Assembly (NCBI GenBank): GCA_030624545.1
Contig: JAUXJX010000158.1
Coordinates: 1-5,516 of the forward strand
Length of the DNA: 5,516 nt
Origin: Bacteroidota bacterium
Lineage (GTDB): Bacteria > Zhuqueibacterota > JdFR-76 > DREG01
Reading direction: 5' to 3'
Shown here: in pieces, positions 1-5,132 of the stretch
Numbering within the stretch: the stretch's first letter is position 1
How the letters are laid out: every line of letters starts with the position of its first letter
Program-made: the position numbers and the translations under genes
The notes under the pieces: generated by a model
The model's input: the letters and a program-made list of their open reading frames with translations, nothing else
What the model was told of the DNA's origin: nothing
Databases searched by the model: none

Positions 1-150
1 AAAGCTGCAGAGATCAACATCCTCGAGGTGCGCGCCTTTGGCAGTTTTGGCAGGGTTTACCTTGGCGGCGAGGAACGCGATATCGATGTGGGCTGGCGCG
101 CCGCCGTCAAATCGATCGAGGAAGTGACAGGAAAAGAGAGGAAAGATTGA
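1..150 (+). CDS. BMC-T shell protein, C-terminal 49 residues (5' end outside window)
   Basis: The reading frame is open from base 1 and ends at TGA 148-150. The visible 49 residues start [20 protein letters not shown] and continue [20 protein letters not shown]. This is the end of a BMC fold: a beta strand, a short turn, a strand with the GxFGRxYLGG pattern, then an acidic D-I-D segment starting a final amphipathic helix. From family knowledge, this ending matches the second domain of trimeric shell proteins of the CsoS1D/CcmP type, whose trimers can stack face to face with a gated pore. It does not match BMC-H proteins, which lack the GRxYLxG segment. The assignment to BMC-T is fairly firm; the stacking subclass is inferred from this short piece. 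The next gene, 134 bases downstream, is also a shell gene, so this is probably the upstream member of the same locus. The start and first domain are not in the window. Confidence 0.8.
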   Translation, partial: KAAEINILEVRAFGSFGRVYLGGEERDIDVGWRAAVKSIEEVTGKERKD

Positions 151-155
151 TTTTC

Positions 156-246
156 AACTGCGAAGACGCGAAGAGCCGCGAAGAAATCAATGAAGGAACT
201 GGGGAAGTTCTTTGCCAATCTTAGCGTTCTTGGCGAACTTTGCGTT
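156..246. repeat. Intergenic palindromic repeat element 1 (GCGAAG units)
   Basis: The left arm (about 156-183) contains GCGAAG three times, at 160, 168 and 178. The right arm (about 220-246) contains diverged reverse copies: CTTAGC at 220, CTTGGC at 229 and CTTTGC at 238. The two arms therefore form a long imperfect inverted repeat. The 36-base centre holds its own hairpin, with AAGGAACT (193-200) facing AGTTCTTT (206-213) across GGGGA. A T-rich run (245-257) follows the right arm. Repeats of this look (GCGAAG-type units in inverted pairs) are frequent between genes in environmental bacterial genomes. Whether this copy is a passive repeat, a transcript hairpin or an attenuator between the two shell genes cannot be decided here. 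Confidence 0.7.
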
Positions 247-284
247 TTATTATTTTTGAACAAAATAACGTGGAGGGTATAAAC

Positions 285-599
285 ATGGCAGAAGCACTTG
301 GAATGATAGAATGTCGGAGTTGGCCCGCAGTGGTGGAGGCAGCGGACGCAATGGTGAAAGCTGCAAAGGTCGACCTGGTGTCTTACGAGAAGACCGGTGG
401 CGGGTATACGACGGTGATCATCCGCGGCGATGTCGCGGCGGTAAAAGCCGCTTGTGATGCCGGCAGGGCCGGAGCGGCGCGAGTTGGCGAAATCGTGGCC
501 GTTCACATCATTGCACGTCCACACCACAATGTGGATTCGGTTATGCCTTTGGGCAGGACCGCGGAAGGAAAGGCAGAAATGAAAGGCGAGGCAAAGTAA
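285..599 (+). CDS. BMC-H hexameric shell protein (PduA/EutM/CcmK family)
   Basis: This 104-residue protein is one BMC domain and would form the hexagonal tiles that make up the facets of a microcompartment shell. It opens [20 protein letters not shown] and has the typical run [20 protein letters not shown]. The pore loop is K36-T37-G38-G39-G40, followed by the [16 protein letters not shown] helix and the strand [10 protein letters not shown] (71-80). K36 is probably the lysine that lies next to neighbouring hexamers. A 24-residue polar tail follows the fold. ATG 285 is chosen because GGAGGG (272-277) sits 7 bases upstream; the longer frame from TTG 240 would add 15 residues foreign to the family. 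The KTGGG pore loop and the sequence overall resemble, from memory, the Haliangium ochraceum BMC-H. It is the only BMC-H seen here. The BMC-P1 gene follows after 13 bases, so the two are probably cotranscribed. Confidence 0.96.
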   Translation: MAEALGMIECRSWPAVVEAADAMVKAAKVDLVSYEKTGGGYTTVIIRGDVAAVKAACDAGRAGAARVGEIVAVHIIARPHHNVDSVMPLGRTAEGKAEMKGEAK

Positions 600-612
600 T
601 CCCGGAGGCGAA

Positions 613-912
613 ATGATTCTTGCCAAGGTGGTGGGTACGGTTGTATCCACCCGAAAAGAAGAGAGCATGGAAGGTTTAAAGTTCCTTGTTTTGCAGCAGA
701 TTGATCTGGAGGGTAAGAGCACCGGTGGATTTGTCGTTGCCGCCGACGCTGTCGATGCGGGGCCTGGAGAAATAGTCCTTTATGCCTCAGGAAGCTCTGC
801 CCGGCAAACCATCAAAACCGACAAACGTCCGTGCGATGCTGTGGTCATGGCCATTGTGGACAATTGGGAAGTGGCCGGGAAAATCAAGTATAAAAAGGGC
901 GTCGATGATTAA
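613..912 (+). CDS. BMC-P1 pentameric vertex protein (EutN/CcmL family)
   Basis: This 99-residue protein belongs to the EutN/CcmL family, whose pentamers cap the twelve vertices of the shell. Family signs in order are the start [15 protein letters not shown], the strand [14 protein letters not shown] (21-34), the [22 protein letters not shown] core (43-64) and the closing strand [11 protein letters not shown] (76-86). A basic and acidic tail, about ten residues longer than in short CcmL proteins, ends KKGVDD. ATG 613 has GGAGG at 604-608, 4 bases upstream. It is the longest of the three BMC-P proteins here, and its [10 protein letters not shown] segment is close, from memory, to Haliangium-type BMC-P. 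Its pairing with BMC-H suggests the two are made together, apart from the ALDH block downstream. A 142-base gap separates it from the next start. Confidence 0.95.
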   Translation: MILAKVVGTVVSTRKEESMEGLKFLVLQQIDLEGKSTGGFVVAADAVDAGPGEIVLYASGSSARQTIKTDKRPCDAVVMAIVDNWEVAGKIKYKKGVDD

Positions 913-1005
913 CCAGGTAGTGGTTCGGTGCGTCAAAGCCTGAGATTCTCTTCCTCGAAACAGATCGAGCCAGAGCAGGCCTTTCCGGCTCCCGCTGTGG
1001 GAAGT

Positions 1006-1019
1006 ACTTTGAACAAAGT
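1006..1019. promoter_or_regulatory. Possible operator: 14-base dyad upstream of ALDH
   Basis: ACTTTG and its exact reverse complement CAAAGT flank a 2-base centre (AA). The dyad lies 35 bases before the ALDH start codon and 21 bases before its ribosome binding site. The loop is too tight for a full RNA stem, so if it is functional it would more likely be a protein binding site on DNA. A 6-base half-site repeat can arise by chance, so this is only a candidate. Confidence 0.22.
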
Positions 1020-1040
1020 CTAAGTCACAATTATCTATGC

Positions 1041-1046
1041 AAGGAG
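1041..1046 (+). promoter_or_regulatory. Ribosome binding site that sets the ALDH start at GTG 1055
   Basis: AAGGAG is a near-perfect Shine-Dalgarno sequence placed 8 bases before GTG 1055. It lies just inside the upstream in-frame ATG at 1037, which itself has no such sequence before it. This favours the GTG, and it means the six residues MQGENS are not part of the protein. Confidence 0.75.
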
Positions 1047-1054
1047 AAAACAGC

Positions 1055-2506
1055 GTGTCCACTTTGACACAACAACAAGTAGATGTGATCGCTTCGCGGG
1101 TGTTGGATCTGCTGAAAACTCCCGGCTCCCAATCTGTCGAGGCTTGCTCCACGACGCAGGAAACAGCCCAATGTCAGACGCAACCAGGGGCGTTTCCAAC
1201 TGTTGATGCTGCGGTGAATGCGGCCAGAAAAGCCCACGACCAATTAATGACCATGACTCTGGCAAAGCGGGATGAGATCATAGCAAGTATCCGAAAGAAA
1301 ATGCTGGAGCACGCCGAGGATTTGGGCAAACGGGCGCATGCTGAGACGGACTTGGGGCGGCCGGAAGACAAACTCTTGAAGAATCGCCTGGTCACCGAAA
1401 AGACCCCCGGTACCGAGGCTTTGATCCCGACCGCAACTTCCGGTGACCGTGGTCTTACTTTGATGGAACGGGCGCCATACGGCGTAATTGGAGCAATTAC
1501 CCCAAGCACGAATCCCACGTCGACCATTATCTGCAATACCATAGGAATGGTGGCAGCCGGCAACGGAGTGGCCTTCAATGTCCATCCGATGGCCAAAGAG
1601 GTAAGTCTCCGCAATGTAGCGCTCATTAATGATGCCATTACGGAAGTTGGCGGACCGCCGAATCTCGTGACAACAGTAGCCGAACCTACGGTTGAGAGCG
1701 CGCAGGAGTTAATGAAGCATCCCGGTGTGCGGTTGTTGGTGGTTACGGGGGGCGCTGGAGTGGTTAAAGCGGCGATGACCAGCGGGAAGCGGGCGATTTG
1801 TGCCGGGCCCGGTAATCCGCCCGCAGTGGTTGACGAGACTGCAGACATCGAAAATGCCGCAAAGAGCATAGTCCTGGGCGGTTCCATGGACAATAACATC
1901 ATCTGTGTGGACGAAAAAGAAGTCTTCGTAGTCGAGTCCGTGGCTGACCAACTTATTTCCGCACTGTCCAAAAATGACGCGGTAGTATTGAATCCGGACC
2001 AAATTCAGCAGGTGGAAAATGTGATTTTCGCGGAAAATCGCGGGCCAAGAAAACCGGCGGTGATGGAAAAATCACTGGTCGGCAAAAATGTAGGTGTCAT
2101 TCTCTCGAGAATTGGAATACAGGTGGAAGACCGGATTCGACTGGCAGTCCTTCCTGTGGATCAGGATCATCCGTTGGTGTGGAGCGAGCAGATGATGCCG
2201 GTGATGCCAGTTGTGCGCATGCCCAACGCTGATTCGGCCATCGATATTGCCCAGGAGGCCGAATACGGCTTCAAGCACACAGCCGTAATGCACTCTAGGA
2301 ATCTCGACAACTTGAGCCGCATGGCCCGCGTCATGAATTGCAGCATCTTTGTCAAAAACGGTCCGGCGGTGGCGGGATTGGGATATGGCGGGGAGGGATA
2401 CAGTTCCTTTTCTATTGCCAGTCCCACTGGCGAGGGCATGACCGATCCGCGTAGCTTTTCCAGAGAGCGAAGGTGCGTTCTAGTCGACCATTTTCGGATT
2501 GTGTGA
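1055..2506 (+). CDS. BMC-associated CoA-acylating aldehyde dehydrogenase (PduP/EutE-like)
   Basis: This 483-residue enzyme oxidises an aldehyde to its acyl-CoA with NAD+ in the compartment lumen. The N-terminus LTQQQVDVIASRVLDLL (4-20) is an amphipathic helix followed by a flexible, Q/T/S-rich linker to about residue 42, the layout of a PduP-type encapsulation peptide. The ALDH fold follows, with the Rossmann-side segment PYGVIGAITPSTNPTSTIIC, then PGNPPAVVDETADIENAAKS and the nucleophile region SMDNNIICVDEK, where Cys284 is the expected catalytic cysteine. The C-terminus, with PTGEGMTDPRSFSRERRCVL, is typical of PduP/EutE proteins. The start is GTG 1055, supported by AAGGAG; ATG 1037 would add six residues. 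The stop overlaps the next start by one base (TGATG), implying translational coupling to BMC-T1. Substrate length cannot be read from sequence: lactaldehyde, acetaldehyde or propionaldehyde are all possible, and the downstream aldolase favours one of the first two. Confidence 0.95.
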   Translation: MSTLTQQQVDVIASRVLDLLKTPGSQSVEACSTTQETAQCQTQPGAFPTVDAAVNAARKAHDQLMTMTLAKRDEIIASIRKKMLEHAEDLGKRAHAETDLGRPEDKLLKNRLVTEKTPGTEALIPTATSGDRGLTLMERAPYGVIGAITPSTNPTSTIICNTIGMVAAGNGVAFNVHPMAKEVSLRNVALINDAITEVGGPPNLVTTVAEPTVESAQELMKHPGVRLLVVTGGAGVVKAAMTSGKRAICAGPGNPPAVVDETADIENAAKSIVLGGSMDNNIICVDEKEVFVVESVADQLISALSKNDAVVLNPDQIQQVENVIFAENRGPRKPAVMEKSLVGKNVGVILSRIGIQVEDRIRLAVLPVDQDHPLVWSEQMMPVMPVVRMPNADSAIDIAQEAEYGFKHTAVMHSRNLDNLSRMARVMNCSIFVKNGPAVAGLGYGGEGYSSFSIASPTGEGMTDPRSFSRERRCVLVDHFRIV

Positions 2507-3114
2507 TGAAGAGATATCCGGCAATCGCGTTGATCGAGTTTTCAAGCATAGCAGCCGGCATTCTTGCCGGGGATGCCATGGTGAAGCGTGCACCAATCAC
2601 CGTTTTAAAGTCCGGAACAGTGCACGAGGGCAAATACCTGGTTCTGCTCGGCGGAAGTGTCGCCTCTGTAGAGGAGGCCTTTCATGAAGGACTCGCCGTG
2701 GGCGAAGAACAAGTGCTTGATCGCGTGATCCTACCTGACGTGCACATTCAGGTTCACGATGCGATTTTGGGTTCGCGAAATCCATGTTCTGAAGAAGCGA
2801 TAGGAGTCATCGAAACCGGCTCCGTGGCTGCTGTCATTCGATCAGCGGATGCCGGCATTAAGGGTGCGAATGTGAATATTGTCGAGATCAGAATTGCGGA
2901 TGACCTCGGCGGCAAAGGGATCGTAATTTTTAACGGCAAGGTGGCGGAGGTTGAAGCCGCCGTCGAGATTTCCAAGGGTGCGGTGACGGATGAGAAGTTC
3001 TGGTTACGGGAAATAATTATTCCCCGAATCCATACCGATATGGCAGTCCAGATTGACCAGACTACTCGATTTGCACAAGTGGAGCTACACCAAATCGAGG
3101 ATGGTGAGATTTAA
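2506..3114 (+). CDS. BMC-T1 tandem-domain trimeric shell protein
   Basis: This 202-residue protein has two BMC domains, about residues 5-86 (AIALIEFSSIAAGILAGDAM onward) and 97-178 (EAIGVIETGSVAAVIRSADA onward). Three copies would form a pseudohexameric tile. The pore-facing loops are S36-G-T-V-H-E-G42 in domain 1 and A131-D-D-L-G-G-K-G138 in domain 2. Neither contains a cysteine, so the PduT-type iron-sulfur pore is not indicated; the only cysteine is C94 in the interdomain linker. It resembles, from memory, Haliangium BMC-T1 and PduT-like single-layer trimers rather than the stacked CsoS1D type. The C-terminal 20 residues are a polar tail. ATG 2506 overlaps the ALDH stop by one base and has no clear ribosome binding site of its own, so coupling to ALDH translation is likely. 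An in-frame GTG at 2473 would add 11 residues inside the ALDH gene and is less likely. Confidence 0.93.
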   Translation: MKRYPAIALIEFSSIAAGILAGDAMVKRAPITVLKSGTVHEGKYLVLLGGSVASVEEAFHEGLAVGEEQVLDRVILPDVHIQVHDAILGSRNPCSEEAIGVIETGSVAAVIRSADAGIKGANVNIVEIRIADDLGGKGIVIFNGKVAEVEAAVEISKGAVTDEKFWLREIIIPRIHTDMAVQIDQTTRFAQVELHQIEDGEI

Positions 3115-3115
3115 G

Positions 3116-3400
3116 ATGTTGTTGGGAAAAGTCATCGGTACGGTAACTCCGTGCTCGGTTTGCGAAGGACTGGAAGGTGTACCAATGCTGCTGGTTCAAC
3201 CTCTTGACAAACAGCGGAATCCGGTTGGATCACCTTTGGTGATCTCAGACTCCACCCGGATGGCGGCTCCGGGAGAGCTGATCTATTATGAGGGCGGACG
3301 CGAGGCGGCCCTCGCATTGGAGCCGTGGTTCGTGCCGGTAGACCATACCATCATCGGAATTGTGGATGACGTTCACCTCCTGGATTTGGGGGGCTCATGA
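3116..3400 (+). CDS. BMC-P2 pentameric vertex protein, divergent, with CxxC
   Basis: This 94-residue member of the EutN/CcmL family opens MLLGKVIGTVTPCSVCEGLE, has the PLVISDSTRMAAPGELIYYE core and closes HTIIGIVDDVHLLDLGGS. It is the most divergent of the three vertex proteins: the GxSARQ segment found in the other two is replaced by GREAALALEP (61-70), and the first loop carries C13-x-x-C16. It starts one base after the BMC-T1 stop; GGTGAG (3103-3108) is 7 bases before ATG 3116. An in-frame ATG at 3101 lies inside BMC-T1 and would add VRFK-type residues before the conserved MLLGK start, so it is not preferred. Its last four bases overlap the next start (ATGA). It probably forms its own or mixed pentamers at shell vertices; a special role for the cysteine pair is speculative. 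Confidence 0.92.
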   Translation: MLLGKVIGTVTPCSVCEGLEGVPMLLVQPLDKQRNPVGSPLVISDSTRMAAPGELIYYEGGREAALALEPWFVPVDHTIIGIVDDVHLLDLGGS

Positions 3401-3663
3401 TTCTGGGACAAGTGTGTGGCGCGATCCATTCGACCATCAATCATGAGTTTTATGACAATAGACGACTCCTGGTCGTCGACCGCTTGAATCTCGATGGCAA
3501 ACCGTCTGGGAAATATTTGATTGCGGTTGATTCTGTTGACGCCGGTGTGGGTGAAACTGTGCTGGTGATCGACGAAGGTAATTCGGCAAGACAAGTCGTG
3601 AACGATGACAGCGCTCCCCTACGTTCGATTATTATTGGTATTGTGGATGACGTGTACATTTAG
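3397..3663 (+). CDS. BMC-P3 pentameric vertex protein (EutN/CcmL family)
   Basis: This 88-residue protein has near-minimal CcmL/EutN length. It opens MILGQVCGAIHSTINHEFYD, continues with LLVVDRLNLDGKPSGKYLIA (24-43) and the VDSVDAGVGETVLVIDEGNS core (44-63), and closes with SIIIGIVDDVYI at the very C-terminus. The family's inner strands and the D-S-V-D-A-G-x-G-E turn are intact. Its start ATG overlaps the BMC-P2 stop in an ATGA tetranucleotide, with the G-rich stretch TTTGGGGGG just upstream, so the two BMC-P genes are probably translated in a coupled way. It ends the tightly packed ALDH-T1-P2-P3 block. Three separate BMC-P genes in one locus are known from Haliangium-type and Planctomycetes/Verrucomicrobia-type compartments; mixed pentamer use at different vertices is possible but not shown here. 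Confidence 0.95.
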   Translation: MILGQVCGAIHSTINHEFYDNRRLLVVDRLNLDGKPSGKYLIAVDSVDAGVGETVLVIDEGNSARQVVNDDSAPLRSIIIGIVDDVYI

Positions 3664-3672
3664 CGAATACTT

Positions 3673-3719
3673 GACCACAGGGCTCACTGAGCGGGTGTTT
3701 CTCAGCGCCCTCTGCGGTT
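3673..3719. repeat. Intergenic palindromic repeat element 2 (ACCACAGGG / CCCTCTGCGGT arms)
   Basis: The left arm (3673-3691, GACCACAGGGCTCACTGAG) faces the right arm (3701-3719, CTCAGCGCCCTCTGCGGTT) across a 9-base loop. By direct comparison 13 of 19 positions are complementary, and the inner five (CTGAG/CTCAG) pair perfectly. It fills most of the 68-base gap between BMC-P3 and the aldolase. The arms look like the 'accacagag... ctctgtggtt' repeats that recur between genes in many environmental genomes; this family link is from memory. It shares a general design with elements 1 and 3 but has different bases. Confidence 0.65.
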
Positions 3720-3731
3720 AAAAAGGCTTTT

Positions 3732-4379
3732 ATGCTTACTGACTGGGAAATTCGACGCGAAATCGTCGCCTTCGGAAAAAAGGTCTATGAGAAGGGATTG
3801 GTTTCAGCTACAGACGGAAACATCTCCGTGCGGGTGATGTCGGACCGCTTGATGATCACTCCGTCCGGAGCCTCGCTTGGAAATCTGAACACGGAAGACC
3901 TGGTCTATGCGGATTTGACCGGTCAGGTTCTTGCAGGCAGAGGCAAGCCTTCCTCGGAATTGCCCATGCATCTCGAAATTTATCGTCGCCGTCCGCACGT
4001 AAATGCCGTGATTCATGCCCATCCACCTTTTACCACCGCATTTACGGTTGCTGGTGAATCGCTGGCGAGTCCGGTGCTGCCTGAAGTCGTCATAATGTTT
4101 GGCGAGATTCCCGTTGCACCCTACGGCACCCCGGCCTCCGAAGAGAGCGCTCAATCCATCCTCAATCTGATTCCGGACCACGATGTCATCGTTTTGGATC
4201 ACCACGGCGCCGTGACTTTAGGGAAGTCTTTGGAAGACGCATTCTTCAAAATGGAAAAGCTGGAACACGCCGCTTCCACTCTGCTCGCTGCCAAGCAAAT
4301 CGGTGGCATCAATCCGCTTACGCCATCTGCGGTGGAGAAACTCGAAAAGCTCAGGCGGGAGCGCGGGTATGGGATGTAG
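3732..4379 (+). CDS. Class II (zinc) sugar-phosphate aldolase, FucA/AraD family
   Basis: This 215-residue protein has the same length as E. coli FucA and should cleave a 1-phospho-ketose to dihydroxyacetone phosphate and an aldehyde. Phosphate-binding motifs are visible at ATDGNIS (26-32), TPSG (43-46) and the S74-S75 pair in KPSSELPMH. The expected zinc or catalytic residues are E76, H95 and H97 (IHAHPPF) and a histidine of the HHG motif (157-159). The segment PEVVIMFGEIPVAPYGTPAS replaces the stretch holding Tyr113 in E. coli FucA, so the substrate is uncertain: L-fuculose-1-P or L-rhamnulose-1-P (giving lactaldehyde) or a 5-deoxypentulose-1-P (giving acetaldehyde) all fit. The C-terminal helix AVEKLEKLRRERGYGM is amphipathic but resembles the ordinary family ending. 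ATG 3732 has AAAAAGG 5 bases upstream. It follows the shell block after 68 bases in the same direction, pointing to supply of the aldehyde for the ALDH. Confidence 0.92.
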   Translation: MLTDWEIRREIVAFGKKVYEKGLVSATDGNISVRVMSDRLMITPSGASLGNLNTEDLVYADLTGQVLAGRGKPSSELPMHLEIYRRRPHVNAVIHAHPPFTTAFTVAGESLASPVLPEVVIMFGEIPVAPYGTPASEESAQSILNLIPDHDVIVLDHHGAVTLGKSLEDAFFKMEKLEHAASTLLAAKQIGGINPLTPSAVEKLEKLRRERGYGM

Positions 4380-4559
4380 ATAAGTTCCTCTCTGCAAGGA
4401 TCAGTGAGCGTTTTCCGTCGTAGATATTACTCCAAAACTCTTCATCACCCGATCGGCATTTCTCGTTTGCAAATATATTCATTCAGATATATCTTAGTCT
4501 AAGCCTGATGGTTTGACAAGCGACGCATCACTGACGTAATGCCACGAGGTAAGCCAATC
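4380..4559 (+). other. 180-base spacer between the BMC locus and the macro-domain gene
   Basis: No gene is supported here. There is no hairpin followed by a T-run, so no intrinsic terminator for the BMC locus can be named. The second half is A+T-rich (about 4466-4500) and holds the only promoter-like spacing in the gap, plus an 8-base palindrome GATATATC (4486-4493). The ribosome binding site of the next gene, GAGG, is at 4546-4549. Confidence 0.5.
4467..4495 (+). promoter_or_regulatory. Candidate sigma70-type promoter for the macro-domain gene
   Basis: TTGCAA (4467-4472) and TATCTT (4490-4495) each match four of six consensus bases and are 17 bases apart, in the most A+T-rich part of the spacer. 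A transcript would start near 4502 and carry a leader of about 58 bases with the GAGG site. The boxes are weak, so this is a suggestion only. Confidence 0.25.
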
Positions 4560-5123
4560 ATGCGACTCCAAATCAACAAGAGCGCAATTCACATCATCCA
4601 GGGGGACATAACGCAGCAAAACACGGATGCCATTGTCAATGCGGCCAATAGCTCCCTCATGGGAGGAGGCGGCGTGGACGGCGCCATTCACCGCACCGGC
4701 GGTCCGTCCATTCTGGCTGAATGCAAAGAAATCGTCAAGAAGCAGGGAAGGCTGCCCACAGGAGAAGCCGTGATCACAACCGCGGGGAACATGGCTTCCA
4801 AGTATGTGATCCATACGGTCGGTCCGGTATACAAGGATGGCAAGTCGAATGAGCCGCAACTGTTGGCTAATGCCTATAGAAATAGTCTAACGGTGGCCGC
4901 CGAAAAAAAGCTGGAAACCCTCAGTTTCCCGGCGATCAGTACAGGGATTTATGGCTATCCCGTGGACGACGCAACTGAAATCGCCTTCAGAACCGTGATT
5001 GATTTCCTGCGGGAGCATACACAGATTATTCTGGTCAGATTTGTTCTTTTTGATGACCGCACCTTTTCATCCTATCAGCAGGCCTTGACCCGGCTGAGGG
5101 CGCAGATTTACGGAGAGGAGTAA
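4560..5123 (+). CDS. Macro-domain ADP-ribose hydrolase (YmdB/MacroD-like)
   Basis: This 187-residue protein is a single macro domain of the MacroD/YmdB class, cytoplasmic enzymes that remove ADP-ribose from acidic residues and deacetylate O-acetyl-ADP-ribose. Ligand-binding motifs appear in order: GDIT (15-18), DAIVNAANSSLMGGGGVDGA (23-42), the PTGEAVITTAGN loop (66-77) and STGIYGYP (127-134). N30 and D40 sit ten apart, as do the catalytic Asn and Asp of E. coli YmdB, so the protein should be active. ATG 4560 is preferred because GAGG lies 10 bases before it and the family begins close to the first strand; ATG 4539 would add seven residues and has no ribosome binding site. It follows the aldolase after 180 bases in the same direction. 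Nothing visible ties it to the compartment, so it may simply be a neighbour. Confidence 0.93.
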   Translation: MRLQINKSAIHIIQGDITQQNTDAIVNAANSSLMGGGGVDGAIHRTGGPSILAECKEIVKKQGRLPTGEAVITTAGNMASKYVIHTVGPVYKDGKSNEPQLLANAYRNSLTVAAEKKLETLSFPAISTGIYGYPVDDATEIAFRTVIDFLREHTQIILVRFVLFDDRTFSSYQQALTRLRAQIYGEE

Positions 5124-5132
5124 GGATTTGCA

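Larger units (their letters stand above)
913..1054 (+). other. 142-base spacer between BMC-P1 and the aldehyde dehydrogenase
   Basis: This stretch shows no convincing gene. It holds a possible hairpin with a GAGCC (967-971) / GGCTC (987-991) stem and a 15-base loop containing AGGCCT. There is no T-run after the hairpin, so it does not look like an intrinsic terminator. A sharp dyad, ACTTTGAACAAAGT, lies at 1006-1019. The ribosome binding site of the ALDH closes the spacer. The size and the inverted repeats make it a reasonable place for regulation of the ALDH-shell block, but no strong promoter is visible. Confidence 0.5.

Noticed and set aside
57..722. Long open frame on the minus strand (221 codons) across BMC-T end, BMC-H and BMC-P1
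   Set aside because: It runs antisense to three clear shell genes, crosses gene boundaries and repeat element 1, and its translation has no recognisable domain. It is a by-product of the codon use of the real genes.
913..1023. The BMC-P1 frame stays open for 36 codons after its stop, until TAA 1021
   Set aside because: An open stretch of this length is expected fairly often by chance, the translation shows no known motif, and BMC-P1 is already full length without it.
1009..1037. TTGAAC (1009-1014) and TATCTA (1032-1037) as a promoter for ALDH
   Set aside because: The -10 box matches only three of six bases, and the transcript would begin at or within the ribosome binding site at 1041-1046.
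1174..1971. Minus-strand open frame of 265 codons inside the ALDH gene
   Set aside because: It lies fully antisense to a well-recognised ALDH and its residues show no domain; the + strand reading explains the region.
2473..2505. Upstream GTG 2473 as the start of BMC-T1
   Set aside because: A purine-rich stretch precedes it, but the extra 11 residues are not BMC-like, and the TGATG junction at 2504-2508 is a normal coupled start.
4332..4379. C-terminal helix of the aldolase as an encapsulation peptide
   Set aside because: The helix ending in LRRERGYGM is the usual ending of FucA-family aldolases and is not set apart by a linker, so targeting cannot be claimed.
4380..4425. Intrinsic terminator after the aldolase
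   Set aside because: No stable stem followed by a T-run could be found; the TTTT at 4412 has no hairpin before it.
4513..4541. Perfect -35 box TTGACA at 4513-4518
   Set aside because: No -10 box follows at 16-18 bases (GTAATG at best), and a start of transcription there would leave almost no leader before the GAGG ribosome binding site.
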